A DNA stretch of 64,000 bases from Litoditis marina (GCA_964036275.1 OZ038434.1:39517279-39581278), one strand, 5' to 3'; positions 12,848 through 26,900 are shown, counted from the stretch's first letter. Numbers and translations: made by a program. The notes: generated from the letters alone by a model not told the origin.

Positions 12848-15800
12848 ATGAAGGTTTTACTCTTCTGTCTAGGTGAGTTTTTGTGTCTTATTTCTTCATT
12901 AGAGTCGAAAAGCTTCTTTAAAAAGGACATCATAACATTTTATATACAGGTTTCCGCTCGTTTTTTTTCCAGGGTTATTCAAAACATGAAATTAATTAAA
13001 TAAACGTGGCTTTCGCATGACCCGAGTTAAACGTGCGAAAAGTTCGTAAGGTTAATCGAAAACAGCCTCCTTTCTTTTGAATTCACTATTTTAAAAATTC
13101 GTTTCATTCTCCAATGACAGTTGTGCGTGAGAATTGAATATCCTTCAAGTTTTTCATTTTAGCAATCGGGTGCGCGTCCGCCCTTTTCACCAAGAAGGAC
13201 GATGTCGTGGAATTGACTGCGGCCAACTTCCAGAAGCTCGTCATCAACAGCGATGACATCTGGATTGTTGAATTCTATGCTCCATGGTTAGTTTGCGTCA
13301 TACTTTTACCATGTTTGAACATGTTGAACGAATAGAACAAGAACGTTTTCCCATGTTAACGGATTAATATAACTTGTTGATAGTCGGTGCCTCGATGGTG
13401 TTGGTGATCAACATTCAACATCAACAAGTTCTTGCTCGTAACTAGTAAACATTCAAACAACTATAAGATAATTGAAGCTGTATGTCGTTTTCATGTTGGC
13501 ATTTGCTTAACCTAATAGTAATACTTTCAGGTGCGGACACTGCAAGAATCTTGTTCCCGAGTACAAGAAGGCCGCCACTGCCCTGAAAGGACTAGTTAAG
13601 GTTAGATTCAGAAGTTTCCGATTCCTGTTTTACTTGTTCACTAACCTAGCTCGCAGGATATCATGTTTTCCTGCTATTTCACTTCTAGAATTACCGTGAT
13701 TGAGCGGTTCTTGCGTTTGCTGCGTGCTACACCTTTATTTTAGGTGCTCGTATTAGTTAAAGCTTTAGGATAAACCCAAAGACCAAAGAGTACATCTTAG
13801 CTGAATTATTATAGATTAGTAGATAATCTTACCGTCTTTTATATTATTTTATGTAAAATAATTAAATTATCGTTATATTTGCAGGTCGGAGCCGTCGATA
13901 TGACCCAGCACCAGGCTGTGGGCCAGCCATACAATGTGCAGGGATTCCCCACCCTGAAGATCTTCGGTGCCGACAAGAAGAAGCCCACTGACTATCAAGG
14001 TAAACATTTGGTTCATTTCGGTGGAAACTGTCCTGATTTCTTAGGGAAATATTTTGTAGGCCTAATCGCCTAATTTGATCTTGACTGGTGGTCTCGTTCA
14101 CACGTTAGATGGTTAGATCTATAACAGGTGTAAATCAAGTGATGGTTTTCATCCTAATTGTTTTAGACTGAAAAGTCAGCAAAAACCACTCAAAGTCAAA
14201 GTATGCCAACTTCCTGGTTGACCTCTGTTGTGCTCTTTTGCTGGCCTTCCGCGCGGTCTTGCCAAAGTGCAAACAAGGCGCAGTCCGGCACGGCACTGTC
14301 AACTCAGCCGACTCTATTTGCTCACTGTCCGTTGGTAAATGACTCTCGGGCAACATAATCGATCAGCAAAGGTCAAGTGATCGTAAAGAAGTAATCAGAT
14401 ACAGATAAAGCAGTAGTGGTTGAAATTTGTGTGCACGTTCAGAGAACGGTTGTAAAAGTGGAATATATAGAGAACGGAGGAATGTTGATCTAAACTCTTA
14501 GACGTACGGAGAAAAAAAACTGACGTTGGCGTGAGGGTTTTTAAAGTTGAAGCACTACTATTCCCAATTTGTTCCCGCAACCATTGAGAATCCTGATGTT
14601 ACAATGCATTATAGTTTAAATTCGCTAGATTGTTTACATTTAATGTTTTGCTGTTTTGCAGGAGCCCGTAACGCGCAAGGAATTGCCGATGCCCTCATGG
14701 CTGAGGCCAAGAAGATCGTGTCTGCCCGTCTCGGCGGAAAGTCTTCCGGTGGCGGCAAGCGGGGCGGATCCGGTTCTGGAGACGATGTCGTCGAGCTCAC
14801 CGATGCCAACTTCCAGGATGTGAGTGGAATTATTCGAAACATGCTGAACTTACTTTGCCTAAATATCCAGGCAAAATCAGAACAGTGGTTCATTTTCTGT
14901 CGAAATTTGAGGTATTTCATTAAAAAAAACCGGGTCCTTTTTGAGTTATAAGCGGATCTTACTGGTATGTAACTCGAAACTACCCTTTGTTTTTGCTGAA
15001 AGACACAGTACGAAGTATAGTCTTCTTGTTTCTGCTAGTGAATGTGTTATTTCAGTACCAGAACGTAACCTTGATTACACAGTCTCCTCAGTTTAGTTTG
15101 AGCCAGAAATGATCAGTCGATAGACAGATGATTCCGTCTATGTTTACATTTTACTTTCTGTTTTGTTAACTATGGCGTTTCTGATATTTATGGATAGTCT
15201 TTCAGCTGGTCATGAACAGCAAGGACATGTGGCTGGTCGAGTTCTACGCTCCCTGGTGCGGCCACTGCAAGAACCTCGAGCCTCACTGGAAGGCCGCTGC
15301 CGGACAACTGAAGGGAAAAGTCAGAGTGAGTAATTATCGATTTCCATACTTGCTGTTGTGGGCGTTTTTATTTGTTGAGCAAAATCCGGGAGGAATGTAC
15401 AATTGCCGCCTCCCACCCTATCCTATTTGATATATAGGTTGAGAAGGGGGATCGCATATTTTCCTACTAAATTCTATGTTCCTACTCTAGTCAGTCTGTC
15501 CCGATAGTCTAAAATTCAATGAACGGACTCCTTTCTTGCCAATATCGGTGAAATTTGCCTACTTTAGAAGCAAATTTTTCTCTTTTGTTTGAACCAGAAA
15601 ACGGTTTCCATTATAGAATGTAGACACATCTCCCTGGCCTGTTATTTGTATGTATTTTCAAAAATGGGTTTCTTTTTATATAATAGTCGCACCTTACTAG
15701 TATTCGTATGTATTTTCAGCTCGGAGCTCTCGATGCCACCGTGCACACGGTCGTTGCCAACAAGTTCGGTATCCAAGGATTCCCGACCATCAAGTACTTC

Positions 15801-18405
15801 GCCCCCGGATCGGATGTCAGCGATGCACAGGACTATGACGGAGGACGCACCACCTCGGATATCGTCAACTGGGGCAGCGCTAAGGTGAGAGAGGGGGGTT
15901 TGTAGTTTGGTCATCGATCATCGTGTAGTTTTGTAGTTTGGTCGTTTTGTTAATTTGCAAGAAAATAGAGGGCAGCAGGGTAGTATTTCATTTTACATGG
16001 AATCGGTTTATCCCCGCCATACACTCACGTGACACAACACTTAAGAGTTTTGGAGTCAAAGTAAAGACTTTTGACGACCCAAAACTCTTGGTCTCGTGGG
16101 TTAGCCCACTGAGAGAGAGGATCCGAGACCCCACTCCTTGCCGAAAACTGCAAAAACCCTAATTTTATGTTAAAGCAGGACGATTATGTGGACTAATCCC
16201 GTGGCAACGGTCCTTCAAACTGCAATTGAAAAATGTCTTGCAGTTTAAAGGTCTTCAACATTGGAATTGGACCATATAATCGTTCTTTTTAATCAAAACA
16301 AGGCAATTTTTTATCTGCTTTAGCTTCCATCGTTTAGTTTCATCTACTTAGAGCAAACAAACTTAACCAAACTGGCAAAGTGATATATTTGACATTGCAG
16401 GCTGCTGAGAATCTTCCCGCTCCTGAAATCATGGAGGGAATCACCCAAGAAGTTGTTGAAGGTGAGTTCATGCCTCTGCTATTCTTCAATGTTGTTTCTT
16501 GGAATCACTTACGTGTATTCTTCAATATCGTTTGAGATTAACCCAGCTGAATGAGTTGGATGTTGTATGGTTCTTCAGCAAAGAAATGGCGACCTTGCAA
16601 ATGTTGTTTTGCATATGATTGTCTATTGATACTCCATGATCTAATATCTAGCGTTCTTTCATTTTAATTAAAGTTTGAAATCATTAGCCTTACTCGTGTT
16701 GTATGTTCTGATTCCCAATTGTTTACAGGAGCCTGCAAGGACAAGCAGCTGTGTGTGTTCGCCTTCCTGCCCCATATTCTGGACTGTCAATCGAAGTGCC
16801 GCAACAAGTACATCGCCACTCTCAAGGAGCTCGGAGAGAAGTTCAAGAAGAACCAGTGGGGGTCAGTTTGTTTGTAAGATTGTTAGTTTCCTAAGAAAAC
16901 TATAGTTATGTTCTGGAAGAAACATTTCTTCGCGCCTATATTCAAAACCACCTTCGTGGTTAGAGTTTTTTTAAGAAATATTTGGACGGAAGATCGGAGA
17001 AGAGCAGATACAATTGGGTAAACCAACAAATTTTGAGGAAGAAACATCTTCTCTTTATTGAAGTCCCTGTCTTACTTAGATTTATCGTTTATTAGTCATC
17101 AATTCACGTAATAATCATACCCCAGTAAATTTGTCCCAATAGTCAGAAAATTAGGAAAACGGGATACTTTTTCACCCGTTTCACCGAAAACGAGAGAATT
17201 TGACTATTTTTGATGCAGTCAGAAATGTTGCAGTGTTCAACTCAAAAATGCACCACTTTTTGTCAAATAGTCGGACCTTACTGGTGCATGATTAAAGATT
17301 GTCCTAATATATTTAAATTTATCGTCTATTTCATACCATTTCTCCTAATAATTATGTATAGGTTTGTCGTTTATTCCATACCAATTCACCTACTAATTAC
17401 GTCTCTCTCTAGATGGATCTGGGTTGAGGGTGGATCTCAGCCAGCTCTCGAGGAGGCCTTTGGAATTGGCGGATTCGGCTATCCCGCCATGGCCGCTCTC
17501 AACGCTAGAAAGATGAAGTTCGCCATGCTCAAGGTGAGTAGGACTCATGTCTATCTCGTCAATTTCAGTTTGCAAACTTTCTTACATGAGCGATTATTCG
17601 ACAAGAAGTAGCTCGTTTTTCCACTACAACATTATGTGTCGAAAGTGCATCCTATAAGTCTATTTTTATATGAATGTTTCATTCTGTTCGGGAACTGAAG
17701 TCTTGAGCATATAGTTGATAGGTCAACTAATCACGTATATGATACATGCATTTATTTATTTTGTTCTGACCGAAAGTGCACCTAAAAAGTTACCAGTGTG
17801 CAGATGACTTTCTTTCATTAGAAAGTTGGAAAGGAGATATATTTTTGACGTTCTCTAAATTTCAGGGATCTTTCGGAAAGGATGGTATCAACGAGTTCCT
17901 TCGCGATCTCTCCTACGGAAAAGGACATACTGCCTCGGTTAAGGTACGGTTCATTTCATTTTTGTACATTGTTTTCACTAGTAATGGCATTGCATGCTTG
18001 GATAACTCCTGAGGTTTTTACATACTGTTTCGAAATTTGAAACACGTTTATTCGTAGTTTGTATCTAAGTAACAGCTCTTGATTTTTTTTTTCGAAAAAC
18101 TGAAATCTGTTTATTAGGTATTTTCACAAATCCTTGTTTTGCGGAAGGAAAAGAATCTATCTATTATGCTTTTAGTTCGGTCGGATTTTATTAACTTGAA
18201 CTGTTAGTGTTCGCATACCTGTAATATGTGACTAATCTACAAAAAGTGATCTGTTTTTCGAATTGTTCATATTATGAAAAATTTGCAGGGAGCCGAGTTC
18301 CCTAAGATTGAGAAGCAGGCCGCCTGGGATGGAAAGGACGGTGTTCTCCCCGTTATGGAGGATATCGATCTTTCTGATGTTGACCTCGATCATACCGAAT
18401 TGTAG
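12848..18405 (+). CDS. pdi-6: Protein disulfide isomerase A6 family (two CGHC thioredoxin domains)
   Basis: Twelve exons in phase (12848-12872, 13163-13286, 13531-13600, 13885-13999, 14662-14819, 15206-15325, 15720-15884, 16401-16461, 16729-16861, 17413-17533, 17866-17943, 18289-18405) give 428 residues. Signal peptide about residues 1-16 ([15 protein letters not shown]). The first thioredoxin domain has [20 protein letters not shown] Gly/Ser/Lys linker follows ([16 protein letters not shown]). The second domain has [19 protein letters not shown] and [18 protein letters not shown] third, b-type domain lacks the CxxC. The end is acidic ([14 protein letters not shown]); HTEL is a KDEL-type ER retrieval signal. 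The enzyme catalyses disulfide formation and isomerisation in the ER lumen and in C. elegans the family also affects IRE1 signalling. Each active-site exon break falls at or close to the CxxC. AATAAA at 18723-18728. Confidence 0.97.
16172..16296. mobile_element. Palindromic MITE, family C, copy in pdi-6 intron 7
   Basis: Outer ends 'gttaaagcaggacgatta' and 'taatcgttctttttaa' are imperfect inverted repeats; the centre reads 'aaactgcaattgaaaaatg' with 'cttgcagtttaaagg' on the other arm. Related copies occur at 37975 and near 58226. Confidence 0.75.
17116..17290. mobile_element. hAT-like MITE, family B, second copy (pdi-6 intron 9)
   Basis: Starts 'cataccccagtaaatttgtcc' minus its last base and ends 'cttactggtgcatg', with the internal 'aatagtcagaaaattagg' block shared with the copy at 11846. 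I could not find a matching flanking duplication, so this is an older or rearranged insertion. Confidence 0.65.
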
Positions 18406-19232
18406 ATATGTGGCTAGTATTTATTTTCCCCGTTTCATTTTTCACACGTTTGTATGTATTTATTACCACACGCGAAGCCTCGGTAGCTGAAGGGTTTCTC
18501 TGAGATTGGCCCTTCTCTGTCCAGATTTTGTATGTTTTCCCCCTAATTTATTGTTTTTATCCGCAATACTTCACGTGAGCAATAGCTGTGTTTCATCTCA
18601 CATAGTGGAGTTTTCTCCCATTTTCTCATAGGAACCGGGTTTTTTGTCTGTTTTACCCGGAACACCTTGTTCCGCCTAATAATTGTGATTGTTCGGGACT
18701 ATTATGTTCTCTTGTGCCTTGCAATAAACTGTCCCGGCTATGTTTTTTGATATTCTTCAAACTTGAGGAGTTACAACTATAGTAATGTTTTTGATAGAAA
18801 ATTGTTAGATGATGAAAAAAACTTTATGAAAGTGAAATAGTCCTGATTTTCATTTACCAAAAACTACACTACAAACTACATTTTGTATGAGGAACCTGGA
18901 GTCCTATAAAAAATAAAAAATGGGATTGAAAGTAAATTCAGATTAAACTACATTTTTATGAAGAGCCGGGATGCAACTAGTAAGTGGAGTAATAAAAGTT
19001 AATTCAAATTATACTACAAACTACATTTTTCATGAGTTACCCAAAATACATCTAGTAAATGGAGTAATGAAAGTGCAACGTAGAGCGTGTATTGTTCCTG
19101 TTTGCAGGGGGTTCCCGGTTGTTATGTAAAGAAGTAATTGAGCGTGAGCGGCGTTTATAGGACCTTATGGGCCGAGTGAGGCTTCAGTCCCGCCTCTCAA
19201 TGAATCATGCGCTTACATTGCCTTATCCTAGA

Positions 19233-19392
19233 CTTTCTCTCTCTCTCTCTCTTTCTTCTCTCTCTGTGTCTCTGCGTCTCCATATCTCTCCCTCTCTCTC
19301 TATTTACCTTTCTACATTTTCTCTTATCTCTCTTCCTTTCTCTCTCTAGCTTTCTTTTATATCATTCTCTCTCTCTTTCTCCACTCTCTCTA
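19233..19392. repeat. CT-rich microsatellite
   Basis: Imperfect CTCT/TTTC tract about 160 bp long. Reading frames of Ser/Leu here are repeat artefacts. Confidence 0.9.
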
Positions 19393-19792
19393 AATTTCGA
19401 AAGTAGTTAGTTGATAGTTATGAATTGTGTCCGCATTACTCCAATCGTTAAAAGCACCCTAGAATTTATATTAAGTCATGATGAGTTGTGTTAATGTGGC
19501 TTTTGAAAACTTTGTTCAAGCTTTTAAAAATAGTGAACACTCAACGCACACAAGTGATAGTTCAATCCCAGAGATCAAACGTTTATGTTTCGCTCTACAC
19601 AAACTTCACTAATTCAATTGAACATTACTTAATTAAGTAATAGGGATTCACTGTTTCTATACTATAGAGATGATTATGATTTTATTATGGTTAACGTCTA
19701 TTGTGAGGCTGTATGTCTTTTGATTGTTCCAGTTTTTCTGAATTGAATCACACGAATGCACGCGATCGTACCACAGTAAAGTTGTCCGAATG

Positions 19793-19983
19793 CTCTGAAG
19801 TTCGAAACCGAGTTGTTTACCAAGGTTCGTCCACCAAATTGGTCACTAGTTGATATCAAGTTGTGAAATCAAAGTTTTGTACGCAATTGTGCACCACGTT
19901 CTTGGTTAACTGTTCAAACCTTGATTCACAATTGGGGTTTTTGGCGAACCTTGGTAAACAACTCGGTTTCGAACTTCAGAGTA
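19793..19983. repeat. Foldback repeat (near-perfect ~40 bp arms)
   Basis: 'ctctgaagttcgaaaccgag' and the following 'ttgtttaccaaggttcg' on the left are matched by their reverse complement at the right end (about 19945-19982). The spacer is itself partly self-complementary. Likely a small non-autonomous element. Confidence 0.75.
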
Positions 19984-20636
19984 TAGGGATTTTCGATGTA
20001 GTTTGATCACAAGCCAGAGCGAGACTTACGAGTTCTGACCGAAAATCCACGTGACCAAACTACAAGATAGAGCCACATACACAGCCAAGACTTGAATTAA
20101 AAAGAGGGAATACAGTCAGTAACCTTTCTAAGAAAACTGCCTTCATTCTCGCCAGAATTGTGAAAATTGGTCGGGTTTTCATGCAAAATTATTTAGTTTC
20201 ATGTTTTTTATCGAGAATGAGGTTTTTGTAAACTATTTACACCTCACTGGTGTGTGATATGAGATTATGTATTAAGAATGGATCAAATCCTTGTGTTTAT
20301 TCACTGTTTTGAATGTGTCGAATAATTTATATGATGATCCCCTGTTGTGTAAATTTTGTTTTTCACTATCTCTAACATTATGATCGGAAACTAGGAAATG
20401 AGCAGGGGAAATTCATGATTGGGACACTCAATTTCTATGATACTGAATCTTTTTGATTGATAACAAAGACAAATTGACAAAACATGCTAATCTGAGTGAT
20501 CTCTTCCAAAACCAATGTTTAACTTTGTGCTATCTGTGTCGCATCCATGAATTGTTCTACTAACTTCTCGTTTCGTCGTCATTTCGACCAAAACATAATA
20601 GTTCCGCTCTTTTCAAGGACATCACATACCGTTGAG

Positions 20637-20842
20637 TATTGAGTGGATGACGATTGAGCTTAAATACATTGAGCGGATGTCTCTTATTAAAAACTGTATG
20701 AGTTTTTTCTCTCTAAACTTTCACTAAGATAGTTTATTCTTATAAACTACCCATTGTGACACTTTGAACCTTCTGTTTATGTCTAAACTTGAGTTATAGG
20801 TCGTAGCTTAATGCCTTTGAGCTTAATCGTCACCCACTCGAG
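20637..20842 (+). mobile_element. ~200 bp MITE, family A, copy 2
   Basis: Begins 'gagtggatgacgattgagc' and ends 'gcttaatcgtcacccactc', its imperfect inverse. Flanks 'gagtatt' and 'gagtgtt' suggest a 7 bp duplication with one mismatch. It lies 67 bp upstream of the ammonium transporter start. Confidence 0.8.
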
Positions 20843-20908
20843 TGTTAGCCTCACCGGCTGTGTTCGTAGTTTGATCCCTATACCGATATCAAACTACAAC
20901 CTTGCAGA

Positions 20909-23900
20909 ATGAGCGAGGGAAATGGAGAGAATATGTACGACCCGGACAAGTTCCTTCTGCCGGGCAGCCATCGCCAACTGGGCAACTGGACCTCACAGGG
21001 AATACAGGTAATACGACGAGAGAGTACACAGATCAGAGAGACGCAGACTGTGTCAAACTGTCTGTGGTATCATTGACCTCTATGCTATCAAGATTTTCTA
21101 ATTTGCTAGTCGCAGAAACTGGCGCAAGTTTTCTAACAGGATAGAATGAACCAAATCTTCGTTGTAGTTTGATCTCATCACGCGACCTAGTTTACGATTT
21201 CTGTATCAAAAGCAACGAGATTAAACTACAAACACAGTACAAGCAACTAAAAAGTTTTTCGGTTCTTTTTGTAGTTTGATTGTTTAAACCTCGGCCCTAT
21301 AGGTTAACGGTCATTAGCGCAAAACGTGCTGACAAGACTTTTTGCATCTAATGATGTGTTTTATTCAACACTACCTGGAATTTGATGTTCAGTTTACTGA
21401 ATTCGTGTGTTTTAAGTGTGATTTTTTTAGGATGACGGAGTATGGATAACCACATCGGGCTTCATCATATTTACGATGACATCAGGTGTTTTACAAAATA
21501 AACACATTTGAATGAAAATAAACGTTTCAAACAAATTGCCAAGGTTAAGAACAACACACTTCAACAAATCAGCCTGAAACCTCCCAAGTCCGAGATTTGC
21601 AAAAATTCTGTCATCCGCAGGATTCGAACCTGCGCCCTCCGAAGAGGACTGCGACCTGAACGCAGCGCCTTAGACCACTCGGCCAGAATGACATGTGTGT
21701 GTACAGCCGAGTACTAGACTCGTGTTCGCTAAATGCCAGCTGGCCGGCCCATGCGCCAAACATCAACAATGCTAAGCAACTCAATAACAACAGAAGTTAT
21801 CATAAAATATAGATTTCCTAATGTTCTTTCTATACTACGTTTAGGAGCATTTGAATTTTATAGATAGTATTTAGTGATTTCTTAGTTAAATTGTTCATTT
21901 ATGTAATAACTTTATTATTGTCAACTTGAATTTAGTTTAGTTTATTAATTGTCGTCAATGTTTAAATTTTCAGGGTTCGGTCTGCTTGAATCTGGACGGG
22001 TTTCATCGAAAGATGAAGTGAACATAATGGTGAAGAATGTGATCGACGTCATATTTGGAGGTAGTTTGTGACATAGACATAATATATAATGAGAGAGAAA
22101 AAAAGAAAAAGAGACAAAAAGTGAGAGAGAGGAGAGGGAAGAAATTGAGAAAAAAGTGATGAGAGAGAGAGAGGAGAGAGAGAGAGAGAATCCAAACCCT
22201 CTCTTCCAGGTCTAGCGTATTGGATGTTCGGCTTCGGCATCAGTTTCGGTCAGTCGAACACTGTGCTCAACCCCTACATTGGCATCGGGGACTTTTTCTT
22301 CGACCCCGACACAAGGGATGAGAATACGGTATGTTTGTAGTTTGATCTTTCTCTCTGTTTCTCTCTTTGGTTCTCTCTCTCCTTCTCTCTTCTGCTCTCT
22401 TTCTCGCTTCTGCTTTCTTTATCTTCCTTTCTCTCTTATTCACTCACGTTCTCTCTCTATCTCTCTACCTTTCTGTTTTCTCTTCCTCTCTTTATCTCTC
22501 TCAGTTAAATTTATTTTTGGTGTGTAATCAGAATCAAACTACAACCACGATTTGCTCCCTCTCATTTCCTCTCGAATTCAAACTACATTTCTTGTATGGT
22601 TTGTCAAAACAATCTTGGTTTGTCTGATCGCTGTAGTAAAGTTTGAAAAATCAAATCATCTAAGGTTGTTTTCAGGAAGGTTGGACGTACGCCTCCTTCA
22701 TATACCAAATGAGTTTCGCAACCACCACCTCGGCTATTGTATCAGGTAACTCGTAAGGGAAAAATAATAGAATTGAATGATTTATTCGGGATTGATTAAC
22801 TTTTTTCTTTTTTCAAATCGAAGACTCTCTCTCTCTCTCTTTCTAACCCCTCTCTCTCCATGTTCCGATTTCAGCCGGCATGGCGGAGCGCGTACATCTG
22901 AAGTCGTACATCGTGGTGTCCTTCCTGATGACCCTCATCCATGCCGTACCCGCCCATTGGGTCTGGTCGGAAGATGGGGTTTTATGGAAAATGGGCGTCA
23001 TAGACTTCGCGGGATGTAGTGTGGTGAGTTCTGTCTGTCTCTTTAGTAGTTTGATTCCGATAAAGACCCTTATCCGTGAAAAAGCAACGGAAACAACAAT
23101 GAAAATTTGCAAACAGCGATTTCATGTTCAACGCCTAAATGCATGTCGATGTGGAATGTGTGATACATCATAATACATCAAAGAGCACAATGCTGCCTTC
23201 TTCTTCGCCCTGAGGACAACGCAAAAAAGCCACATCACTCGAAACACTATCCGTAAAACCTAGTATACAGTTCTCTGTTCAGGTTCACCTGGTGGGGGGA
23301 GTGGCTGGTCTGGTGGCGACCCTCTACCTCCGGCCGCGACAGCACAGGTTCGGAAAACTGGGCAGGAAACAGCTCAGCAACCCCACCAATGCTCTTCTAG
23401 GTCAGTCTGAGAAAACGTCAGTGGAAGTTCCGGTCTATTCAGGAAATATGAGACAACGTTCCGATGAGTTTTTCTATTCACTTGTTGTGATGAAAGGGAT
23501 GAACCGATAGTAGAAGTTTGTTGAAAAACTCCCACATGGTGAAATCCACCTAAAAATGCATTGGCACACTGCCTGATTCCCAGCAGAGTGGTCCTCAGAA
23601 CGTTAAGTGCCAACTTTTTGCGATTATGACACTACAGAAGCGAGAAGGCATGGTAGTCAATCCACAAACATCTGCGACTCTCTGATCTGCCCACTCTCTC
23701 TTCGGAGCCGCTACATAAATGGCTTGCTAATCGGCAAGTTGTGTTAGCGAGCATATTTCACTGCCTCTCATTGCCTGATGTGAGTTGTTGACCTATCTTT
23801 CAATCGGTTTATTCGCTGAGACGTAGTGGAACCTTTCCAGGTACCTTCATGTTATGGTGGGGTTGGCTCGGCTTCAATACCGGCTCCACCTATGGAGTAA

Positions 23901-26900
23901 GCCATGGCAAATGGAAATTGGCTGCCAGGTGAGCTAGAAGGTCTCAAAACTTCCCTTTTTCGGCTGTGTTTGTAGTTTGATCTAGATCCTTTTGGCTTAA
24001 AACCCGTGAATGACGGCGTGTTTAGGGTTCAAAACACCACTATACTTTGTTCAATTTTTCTATACATAGTAAAAAAGTTAAAGTTGTTAGTGTATTTTGG
24101 TTTATTTTCAATCTTCTACACCGAATTATTGTGAATCCTTCAGGTCAGCTGTGACTACGGTAGTTGCCTCCGTTGGCGGTGGGTTGGTCTCGGGGGGAAT
24201 CTCGTACGCCATCGATCGGAAGATACAACTAGATATGTTAATCGATGGACTTCTGGCCTCTCTCGTGGCCAGTACAGGTATTTATTTTAGAAGGTGATCG
24301 TTACAGGTGAAACTTGATGAAGTGAAAGCAAGAATTAGTCCCATGAAAAGTAATCTGATTAATACTTCAATAGAAAAGTGAAAAATCCCATACAACTCAG
24401 TTAAACATCGACTAATTGAGCTGCAGCTTTCAGTATAACCGTCTCGGCAATGATATATCATAGCTGATCGCACATAACTAGGAAAACACCTGCAACCAGA
24501 ACTTCGGTTGAAAAGTTGCCTTGAAGTTCGTCAAACCATTCTTCAGTTCACATCGAAGAGTATTGAGATAAAAAAACGATGTAAAGTGAGAGACGATTAG
24601 CTTTTGAGATTGAACTGCATGGAATATAGAAAAGGAGGACAATAACTCAAGAGGGAAATAAAAAATCTAATCTCGCAATTTTCATGGGTCAAAAACATTT
24701 TGTTTTTCAGTGAAAAAAAACCTTGCAGCAAACAATTAGATGAAACGTCCTAATATGATTATCACCATTGATTCAAAAATGATAACAGAACAGAGTACAC
24801 TATAAGTTTCTTGAATATTCATGTAAAGTTAGCATTCTAATAGCCTAAGTGTGCACTTTGTCGTTTCACGTTTCCGAGTTCTGCTGTGTTTAACATGTTT
24901 CACGTGACTGTGCGATAGACTGACAGTATAGCTGATTTTTGTTTCAGATACGTTTTTAGTGTAAGCGGACTTTTCTAAAAGATTTAGCATATATTTTTTG
25001 AATCAGTCTGTCAGGATGATCATGAAAATTGCGAGATTAGATTTTTTATTTCCCTCTTGAGTTATTGTCCTCCTTTTCTATATTCCATGCAGTTCAATCT
25101 CAAAAGCTAATCGTCTCTCACTTTACATCGTTTTTTTATACAAATTGTCCTCATTTTCTATATTTCCGAAGGAAATAATGAATCAATAGATAGGAAATAA
25201 TGAACATCTAATCAATTATTATTAAACTTTTTTGAACGTAACAATGAATACTAAGTTGATTTGCAGAACATAAACTGCGTTAGAACTCTGGTTAGTAAGC
25301 ATTCTCTCAGAAACCGTGATCAATCCTTGATTTCGGGCAGCGCACGTGTGGCGCCGTCCATTTTTTCTTCCTTCGTGACGCTTTGGCTCAGTCGGCAGAG
25401 CAGCGCACTACAGTTCAGTAGGCCGAAGGTTCGAATCCTTTCACGGACAGCATTTTTGTTTTTGTTCGATTAACCTTTTTATGTAGTCAGGATCTCTACG
25501 GATTAACACAAATGTTTTTCCAATATATTTTGATCTATTCAAACCACCAAAAGGCGGAACAACAGCTCACTGCGCACACTCCGCACATCTAGAAGTGATT
25601 GTCAAAGCAGCTAAATGCAATGTTTCCAAGGCGATAAAATGACTCATTTTCAACCGATTGGTCCAAGATTTCAGATTTACACATAACTCTGCTGTTTCTA
25701 ACTATATTCCAAATTTCAGACGAATCGGTTAAATTCGTCGGTTTTGCGGCCGCCGCGCCACGCCGCGCCGCGCCACGCCGCGCCACGCGGCCGCCGTCGG
25801 AAGACATTTTTGCGAGACGATATTCAGCATAACTGTAGATCACTGGTCGCACATTAAATATCGAATAGCTCAATGATAAAGCCTTTCCTCCTCTATCTCT
25901 TTCCATCAAAATCTCAAAAATCCGTTCAGGAGTTTTTGAGAAAATGGCATAAAACCACTTTTGAAAGTCCGCAATGTTGTGATCAAAAACTAATCTGCGC
26001 AGCGCTTCGCGCTGCGCGCGATATGGCTGGACTCTGCTCGTTCAAGCGCGAACGTGCAATCCACTCGCATTCCAATAAATGCACAGCATAACTCATGTCT
26101 ACCGTACCCCATTTCCAGCCTGCTGTCCTTGTCTGAAGCCCTGGCAGGCCCTGTTGGTGGGCATAGTGGCAGCGGTGCTGGCCCTCCTAACCTATCCGGT
26201 TCTCGAATGGGCAGAGGTGGGTAGATCAAAACTATGAAAATTTTCACCCACACACAGACAGTTGGCTACGACTTGGTCAGAAACTGATTAGTTTGTTGAT
26301 CAGGTTGATCTCACGAAATGCGTGACTTTGCAGTCGCCTCAGATGTTTTTCACGTTGCCGTATCTTTCAGGTGCAAACTCGTAACTTATGAGATGTATCG
26401 AGACCAAACTATAGCGATAATTGCGTAGAAACTACAACTATGATTGGGATCAAACTACAACTTATCTGATTTTCTGTTTCAGGTGGATGACCCGGTGGGA
26501 GTGGTTCCGGTGCACATTGTGGGTGCCATTTGGGGCATGCTGAGTGCCGGCATATTCGCTCAAGACGACCCCTTCAATGTCAGTGACCACATTATTCAAA
26601 TATTTATTTAATAATTTCTTCGTAAAATATGTAGAAAATATGTAGACAGTTCGGTGTCAAATATTTGCAGTTCTGAATGTATAGGTACAAGTTTCCTTTG
26701 TCGCATTACAACGCTAGTTCTACGTCAGTACTGCTTTCCATACCGCAATCTTAAGGTTTAATCCCAATAGTGAATCTTAAAACAGTTTATTACAATGTTT
26801 TTTGCATCTACCGATTTCCAGTTCGAAGTGACCAGACGTCAGAATGGTCTTCTGTACGGGGGCGGCTTCTCCCTGCTCTGGAACCAGATACGGGCAATTG

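Larger units (their letters stand above)
18406..20908. other. Intergenic region with repeats, no gene recognised
   Basis: Contains the pdi-6 3' UTR and poly(A) signal, an AT-rich tract with repeated 'aaactacattttt' (18850-19040), a pyrimidine microsatellite, a foldback at about 19793-19983, a degenerate family B MITE (about 20115-20260) and a family A MITE (20637-20842). The far right end supplies the trans-splice acceptor for the ammonium transporter. Confidence 0.6.

Noticed and set aside
12616..12933. 105-residue minus-strand frame over the pdi-6 promoter
   Set aside because: It is antisense to the promoter and first exon of pdi-6, with no family similarity.
25371..25449. Functional tRNA gene
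   Set aside because: Boxes A and B are good, but the anticodon arm does not fold normally, so it is listed as tRNA-like only.
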